In this document: positions 39,861-45,073 of the stretch, one piece after another
Layout: each line of letters opens with the position of its first letter
How positions within the stretch are numbered: the first letter of the stretch is position 1
Translations under genes and position numbers: made by a program
Notes under the pieces: model-generated
Told to the model about the DNA's origin: nothing
The model's database searches: none
Seen by the model: only the letters and a program-made list of their open reading frames with translations
DNA from: Nemertoderma westbladi
Lineage: Eukaryota; Xenacoelomorpha; Nemertodermatida; Nemertodermatidae
Direction: 5' to 3'
Assembly (NCBI GenBank): GCA_032718475.1
Contig: JAUCBJ010008258.1
Location: 1-45,073 of the forward strand
DNA length: 45,073 bases

Positions 39861-41198
39861 GGCATCGAGAGAAGTATCGTTCTATGTTACAGAAGCAGGA
39901 CATGAGTGAAATAGATTAAGTAACAGCTCTTTATTGTGACGGAAAGACTGATAACAATACATCTGTATTCAATCTGAGCATCATTTAATGCTTCTATCTG
40001 AGCTTGGCTCATTATACATTGGACATGTCTCAGTACTTTCTGGAAAATCTATAGATATGTGTCAATCAATTATAAATTTTTTTGAAGTTAGTGATATTTC
40101 TATTTCAAGCCTGAGATGTATTGGGTGTGATGGCACAAACAGCAACACGGGGACAACTGCTGGATTGATTAAACTCATTGAAAAGCATATAAATCATCCA
40201 CTGAATTGGTGTGTTTGCTTGCTACATACTAATGCTAAGGCACCTTTTTTGTCACCTGGATGGAACTACTTCTGGGTCACGATCATTCACTGGACCAATA
40301 GGAAAGCAGCTGTCATTCTGTGAACAGTTAGCTGTAATTAATTACACGGCAATTAGCGGACCTGAACTTCCAGAATATATAGAGAATGTTTCTGATCTAA
40401 GCTCGGATCAGCATTATCTGGTTAAGATTTATAGTGCTGTTTGGAGTGGAATTTGCCCTAATTCTGTTTCGTATTTATGTCCTGGACCTCTAAATCATTC
40501 CAGGTGGCTTACCACTGGTTGTCGATTGTTGTCACTATATGTCTCAACATCTGATCCATCCGCTGCCCTTGAAGTATTAGTTGGTTTTGTAATAAAGGTC
40601 TATGTTCCTTTATGGTTCAGCATTAAATCACACTGGCAGTTCTATTATGGTTCTCATCATTTAATTAAGATGATTGAAAACAGTAGATATCTAGAAGATG
40701 AACATTTTGCCATTGTTAAGAAAGTGATTCAGACCAATGGATATTTCAGCCATGCGAAATGTGTTCTTTTTGGAATGATACATGACACAGATATTGGTGT
40801 GCATAAATTGGGATATCGGCGAATTCTCACAGCAAGGGAACAAAACTGTACCAACTAATGTAGGGTGTATCATTTACCTCTGTTAAACTTTTCTGCTACT
40901 AACTATGTCGAACTGATCCAGTGGGTAAATTTTGAAAAAACTAAGCCTCCTGTGACAATGCCTTTGCCTATGAATAAACTCAAAGAACTTTGTTCAACTG
41001 GAGAATTAGTAATTGAATTGCTCAGAATTGCTCTGTCATACACAGGCAGTTGAAAGGGCTGTTAAGCTTGTTTCGGATGCATCTGCTGCTGTCTGTGGAG
41101 GGGAACGTCGGGATGGTTTCATTCGTGCTAGGCTTGAATCTCGCAAGTTAATGCCAAAGTTTAGGACGAAGAAGGACTATGTTATGAGTTTGAAATAA
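39861..41198 (+). pseudogene. Transposase-like repeat family X, copy 2 (to the C-terminus)
   Basis: Open pieces in three frames (39988-40323, 40211-40858, 40865-41053, 41013-41198) read as one protein of the same family as 36930-37611. Words in order: ALYCDGKTDNNT, LYIGHVSVLSGKS, CIGCDGTNSNTGTTAGLIKL, LDGTTSGSRSFTGPIGK, SVSYLCPGPLNHSRWLTTG, then the C-terminal HTQAVERAVKLVSDAS and RDGFIRARLESRK-MPKF. It overlaps copy 1 in the GCD region, so these are two separate insertions. Frame changes occur near 40240, 40860 and 41035, plus a stop near 39920, so it is dead. A DDE-type transposase is inferred. Confidence 0.6.
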
Positions 41199-41385
41199 AT
41201 TATATTCTTCAAATAACTGTTGTGCCAATAACTGTTATTCTAGCCTGTTACTTCTTAGAACTCTTGAGGGCCCTGCTATACCTACATTAGTATCAAAATC
41301 AATAACCTCACTGTTTTTTTAATGACTTAAAAACTCAAATTTCAAAAAACGAAATTTCGATTAAAAAAGGCCCGGCTAGACATGT

Positions 41386-42077
41386 TTGAAAAACCGAAAA
41401 CTTGTTGCCAAACGATATCTTACACTAATTGGCCACTTTTGTGCACTGTTGGAACATAAATATCTGAAAAATATTTTTTTGACACACCCTAGTGTTCAAA
41501 TCGACGAGTCCTATTTAGGTGGTCGGAGGAAGTATAACAGAGGCAAGCTGCCTGGTGACAAAAATAAAATACCACCTGCACGAAATAATTACGGGAAGCA
41601 AGTGAACGGACCATGGGTGTTTGAAATAGTATGGAGAAAGGCAGATGGAGTGAATGATATAAGGCTATTTATTGTCCCACGCCGCAATATGCAAACATTG
41701 TGGCCAATAGTGGAGGCAAATATAAAAGGCGGAACCTTAATTATGTCAGACGAGTGGGCAGCCTACTGTGGGACTACAGATCGAACACCAAACGTCCATG
41801 GAAATCGATTGATGGCAGTGGAACATACAAACATCAATGCATAAACCATAGCAAAAAAGGGAAAGGCCGATTCGTAAATTCGGTCAAAGGCCAACCCCAA
41901 CACTCAATGCATAGAATGTATCTGGGGACAAGCCAAACTAAATATACTGAGAGAAAAAAAAGAGGTCTTAAGAAAACTATGTTGGAGGGACATTTGGCCG
42001 AATTCCATTGGAGGAAAATGCATAAGGAGAATAGATTCATAGATTTGCTTGAATTCATTAAACAAACCTACAACTAA
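41386..42077 (+). pseudogene. Merlin-type (IS1016/ISXO2-like) transposase, frameshifted
   Basis: The first piece (41386-41844, 152 codons) has VQIDESYLGGRRKYNRG (first catalytic Asp) and GTLIMSDEWAAY (second Asp). The next piece continues in another frame (HQCINHSKK), a third frame carries IECIWGQAKLNIL (the catalytic Glu region), and the end (LEGHLAEFHWRK, to 42077) is back in the second frame after the A-run near 41957. This is the DDE_Tnp_IS1595 fold of the eukaryotic Merlin superfamily, and all three acidic residues are still visible. At least three frame changes show decay. I could not bound terminal inverted repeats. Confidence 0.8.
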
Positions 42078-42147
42078 CTATGCTGTACTATATATAGTTA
42101 ATTTTGTTTAATTGTAATGTTTAAAAACTGTTATAAAGTACCTATAA

Positions 42148-43541
42148 ATGATGTATATTGTATATAAAAAAATTTCCAAATTGGGTGACCCATATCGAAT
42201 TAGTGCCGCATTATCTACTCAGGAGTCGGAATATACAATGACGAACAATCTCTCCTATCATATATTACAGAAAGTTGTTTCAGAGGAGAAACACATCTTC
42301 CTAAATGAGAAGATGCCGAATGATACAATACAAATGCAGGTGTGACACATGAAAACTTGGAATTGATGCTTAAAAAGATACCTGCAATTTAATCAAATCC
42401 AAAGGAAGGTTCAATTAATGAGGAAGATTCACCCAAGTCTTTCTTCTTGTCCAACTGAAACTGACCCTTTTCCTGGAATGGAGGTCATATCCTCAGAACT
42501 GGAAAAGCTTAGAAGTGAAACAGAACTTGTACTCTATTACCAGTTGATAAATGTTCAATTAGATACTGGTACTAAGGAGAATCCAAACAAAAGTACAAAA
42601 AACCAACATCGAAAAGTTTTAGTTGAGTCAACAGGTACGGAATTTGTAGAGATCCTAATGAACAAGCATATAGTATTTCGAAAACATATGTATAATTTTC
42701 AAGGACAGCATTCTGAACTACGCTACCTGAAAGATAACTTGGCAGACAATGACATTATTGTTTCTGTTGATTTTAGTCAGAATTATCAGAATCAGCAACT
42801 ACAAGAAACACAAAGTGCCTACTTTGGACATGAAAGTATCAGTCTTTACAGCTGCCTTATAGTTCAAACGCAATGGAGACATCCATCAACAATTGTATAT
42901 TATAGTGTCTAATGCAACTGATCACGACAAGTATGTATCATTTGCTTGTTGCAACAAACTCATTTCAGAAGGTCAAAAACTTGTTGCACCATCCAAACTG
43001 AATAATTGTCATTTTTGGTCTGATGGTTCAGGTTCACAGTTTTGGTTGAAATATACCTTTGCTTTAATGAGACATTATCCATTGGACATTGGCATCACTT
43101 GGAACTATGGGAAGGCACACCATTTCAAAGGCCCCCATGATGGGATCAGTGGGGAGTGCGGACAATTGCGACCCAGACAATTGCGACCCAGTCAATTGCG
43201 ACCCATGTTTTTAAATTATAATTATGGGTCACAATTATCAATGATATATAATGATATTTGTCAATGTTATACCATTACATACTTTTTATCTGGATCCGGA
43301 CAATTGCGACACAGACAATTGCGACCCGGTCAATTGCAACCTGGACAATTGCGACCCAGTCAATTGCGACCCATAAATTTTTCCCAAAATCATGGGTCGC
43401 AATTGTCTGGGTCGCAATTGTCCAGGTCGCAATTGTCCTTACATTGATCGGTGGTACTGCTAAAGTGAAGGTATATAGAGCTGTGAAGAGTGGAAAAGTC
43501 GTTCTTCAGAACGCTGAAGACTTTATACCAAGTATGTGAAT
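42148..43541 (+). pseudogene. Unclassified transposase-like gene (family Y), split by a repeat array
   Basis: Pieces at 42418-42912 and 42893-43155 (+1 relative to the first), then 43445-43539 after an insert, read as one protein. Words: VSVDFSQNYQNQQLQETQSAYFGHESISL, SNATDHDKY, NNCHFWSDGSGSQFWLKY, DITW-like ITWNYGKAHHFKGPHDGI, and after the insert GGTAKVKVYRAVKSGKVV. The two Asp words (VDFS.NY and SDG..SQF) resemble a widespread unnamed invertebrate repeat protein; a DDE-type catalytic core is inferred. One frameshift (~42893) and the 279-bp insert (43160-43438) break it. An open frame at 42148-42345 just upstream may be its N-terminus. Confidence 0.5.
43160..43438. mobile_element. 279-bp foldback-like array of GGACAATTGCGACCC modules
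   Basis: The ends are 14-bp inverted repeats (ggacaattgcgacc and its complement). Block 1 (43160-43235) has three direct units, an AT spacer and one inverted unit. Block 2 (43298-43438) has five direct units, an AT spacer (taaatttttcccaaaatca) and three inverted units. It sits inside the family Y gene. Flanks gatcagtgg (~43144) and gatcggtgg (~43446) may be a diverged target duplication. Architecture equals that of the element at 34879-35891, but the module differs (ATTGCGACCC against ATTCGGTCCC). Confidence 0.75.
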
Positions 43542-44311
43542 GCAAATACTTAAATTGTTTATCATTATATGGACTCAACATTTATCAATATACTTCGTAA
43601 CCGGGTCTCAGATTTGATTCAGATGGCAAAGTATGTTGTTGGTACACTTAACCCTTTCCTGCATGGCGTTGTCAGGGAACAACATTAGCAGAAATCCTGA
43701 TCAACCCTAACCAGTTAGGACAATACCCTTACTGTAATACATCATTTGAAAGCTTATTTAATTGTCTATCTAAAGACATTGTCCAATCAGCATCTTTTCC
43801 TCCTCTGCTGCCTAATACATGGCTTTGTAATATAAAAACACAAAGGTATATCTCAGTGAAATTTCCCAAATGTTTGAGTGCCCCCCTCATTGGATAAACC
43901 ACTAAAGCTATGCTCCTAAGAAAAATCACGCGATTGGCCAATTTCATAAGGAATGAGTCAATGCAAAAATTTTGAGTATATATGTCTTATACTTAAGGAG
44001 TAATATCAGTTTTTCCACTTGTTGTCATACAACAACGTCTTGAGGAACAGCCTTATGCTTATTTTAGTTTAGGTACCTATAACAGTAATGGTATAGATAA
44101 ACAACAGATCAGTATATAAATACAGATAACAATCATAAGGAAATAGTTTTAGAGAAGGATAGTTTAATAGAAAAGGATACAAAATAAATGCTAATGCATG
44201 CAAACTTTCAGAGGTAGTTAGTTATATTTGTTTATAGAGTTTTTTCGAATGTTAGTAGGGGTTTAATAGTTAATTAATTTGAATGTGTTAATAGCAGAGT
44301 AATTAGTATAT
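43542..44311. other. Non-coding AT-rich stretch, nothing recognised
   Basis: No gene, RNA or repeat array that I can support. Short open frames on both strands have no recognisable features. Confidence 0.5.
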
Positions 44312-44366
44312 CCTTCCCAGTCAGCCACCATCTACATATTATGTAGATGGTGGCTGACTGGGAAGG
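44312..44366. repeat. Perfect 26-bp inverted repeat with a 3-base loop
   Basis: Arms 44312-44337 and 44341-44366 are exact reverse complements (from ccttcccagtcagccacc inward), loop att. It lies ~190 bases beyond the stop of the LINE remnant at 44550, in that LINE's 3' direction. It could be the LINE 3' end structure, a snapback MITE or a small hairpin RNA source. Confidence 0.9.
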
Positions 44367-44549
44367 CCCATTAAGTCACCCTTGTAGTTGTACATATATG
44401 TTATATACAAATGTATGTTTTTTATTAGAAATTATATATTGCTGATGGTGCTGTTTGTAAAATATTAAACTTATATAGATATACAGTATTTAATCAGTTA
44501 TATTATATTTTAGTGTTTTTATAGTCTATAGTTATTATTGCGTAGATTT

Positions 44550-44990
44550 TTAGGTGCTAAGAAATTTAGATAATTCTCTCTTAAATTTTGAGAGACTAGC
44601 TATCTGCCGCAAGTTACTAGGGATTGTATTCCACACTTCCGGGGCTCTGACCCTCACTGACAGTCTGGTGGTTTGTAGTCGAGTACGTTGTATTTGACAA
44701 TTATTTGTTGCATAGTGTGTGCTGTGTGTGTGAGTGGTGCTTGAGGCAATTAACAGATATGGTAATATGTCCTGTGGTAGAATTTTGTGTATTCAGTTGT
44801 AACATAGAATTCCTATTAGTTTTATGTAAATTGCATTAATGGTTAGTGGGTTAAAATTGCAGTACCCTGTCGAAACAACTATATTCTTTGCCCTTTCTTG
44901 TAGCCGTTGTAATGGTTTTAGTAATAAGTTTTTAGTAATGTAATGTCTTATGATGCTAGTAACAAGTTTAAAGAAAGGAACGTCGCTATC
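44550..44990 (-). pseudogene. C-terminal end of a CR1/L2-like LINE reverse transcriptase
   Basis: On the minus strand the frame from 44990 to the TAA at 44550-44552 is open except for one TGA at 44793-44795. It contains LLKPLQRLQERAKNIVV, ILPQDILPYLL, TTRLSVRVRAPEVWNTIPS and SLSKFKRELSKFL. This is the typical C-terminus of CR1/L2/Jockey-type LINE proteins (LQR.Q.RA, then R.P..WN.IP..LR...S...FK..L). A TAA at 44991-44993 closes the frame upstream. The rest of the LINE, if present, is beyond the window. It is a remnant with a disabling stop. Confidence 0.65.
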
Positions 44991-45073
44991 TTAGAGGGCG
45001 GACCTGAACATTAGTTATGGTAATGGTAGTCTAATGATAATGATAGTAATAGTTAAGGTAGTCTATAATGATA

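Noticed and set aside
36930-41198. One transposase gene split by a 2.3-kb insertion
   Set aside because: The two parts overlap in the GCD-TN-NTG region, so they must be two separate copies.

Overview
The window looks like transposon-dominated, intergenic DNA from an invertebrate metazoan nuclear genome. The reasons are eukaryotic LTR and non-LTR retrotransposons of animal type (BEL/Pao, RTE-like, CR1/Jockey-like), a Merlin-type DNA transposon, a Crypton-like tyrosine recombinase relic, AT-rich spacers with simple repeats, and no convincing host gene. The phylum cannot be fixed from the sequence alone.

Layout. (1) 1-~3540, minus strand: the 5' part of a BEL/Pao retrotransposon cut by the window edge, with a coiled-coil ORF1, then a Gag ORF (DUF1759-like region plus zinc knuckle). 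Its leader and flank (3540-~6000) is rich in palindromic and tandem repeats. (2) 8522-25004, minus strand: a complete, young, very large (16,483 bp) BEL/Pao element. It has 1.89-kb LTRs that differ at only three sites I could find, a 5-bp target-site duplication (taaga, 8517-8521 and 25005-25009), a coiled-coil ORF1, a 2401-codon Gag-Pol ORF with all catalytic motifs, and a third, interrupted zinc-knuckle ORF in the position where env would lie. (3) 25970-27830: a broken Crypton-like zinc-finger/tyrosine recombinase gene. (4) 28146-32108, minus: two head-to-tail RTE-like LINE copies, the longer carrying an in-frame 501-bp duplication inside its reverse transcriptase. (5) 32590-34343, plus: a decayed CR1/Jockey-like LINE with a (TAA)n tail. 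(6) 34380-36909, plus: a third RTE-like copy, split by a ~1-kb element made of GGACAATTCGGTCCC modules. (7) 36930-41200: two broken copies of one transposase-like gene family, separated by ~2.3 kb of non-coding DNA. (8) 41386-42077: a frameshifted Merlin transposase. (9) 42148-43540: a second unclassified transposase-like gene, interrupted by a 279-bp array of GGACAATTGCGACCC modules. (10) 44312-44990: a perfect 26-bp hairpin and the C-terminal end of another LINE on the minus strand.

How the parts work together. In the complete BEL/Pao element ORF1 and Gag-Pol share one reading frame and are separated by a single UGA followed by CAA UUA, which matches the tobacco-mosaic-virus type leaky-stop context. 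This suggests that most ribosomes make ORF1 protein alone and a minority make an ORF1-Gag-Pol fusion. In the truncated relative at 1-3537 the same two ORFs overlap in the +1 frame instead, and Gag-Pol has a second +1 discontinuity. The complete element also carries eight dispersed copies of a 17-bp motif, tRNA-like Pol III boxes in U3, and repeat-built inserts in Pol. Everything downstream of 25.0 kb looks like older, decaying mobile DNA with elements nested in one another.
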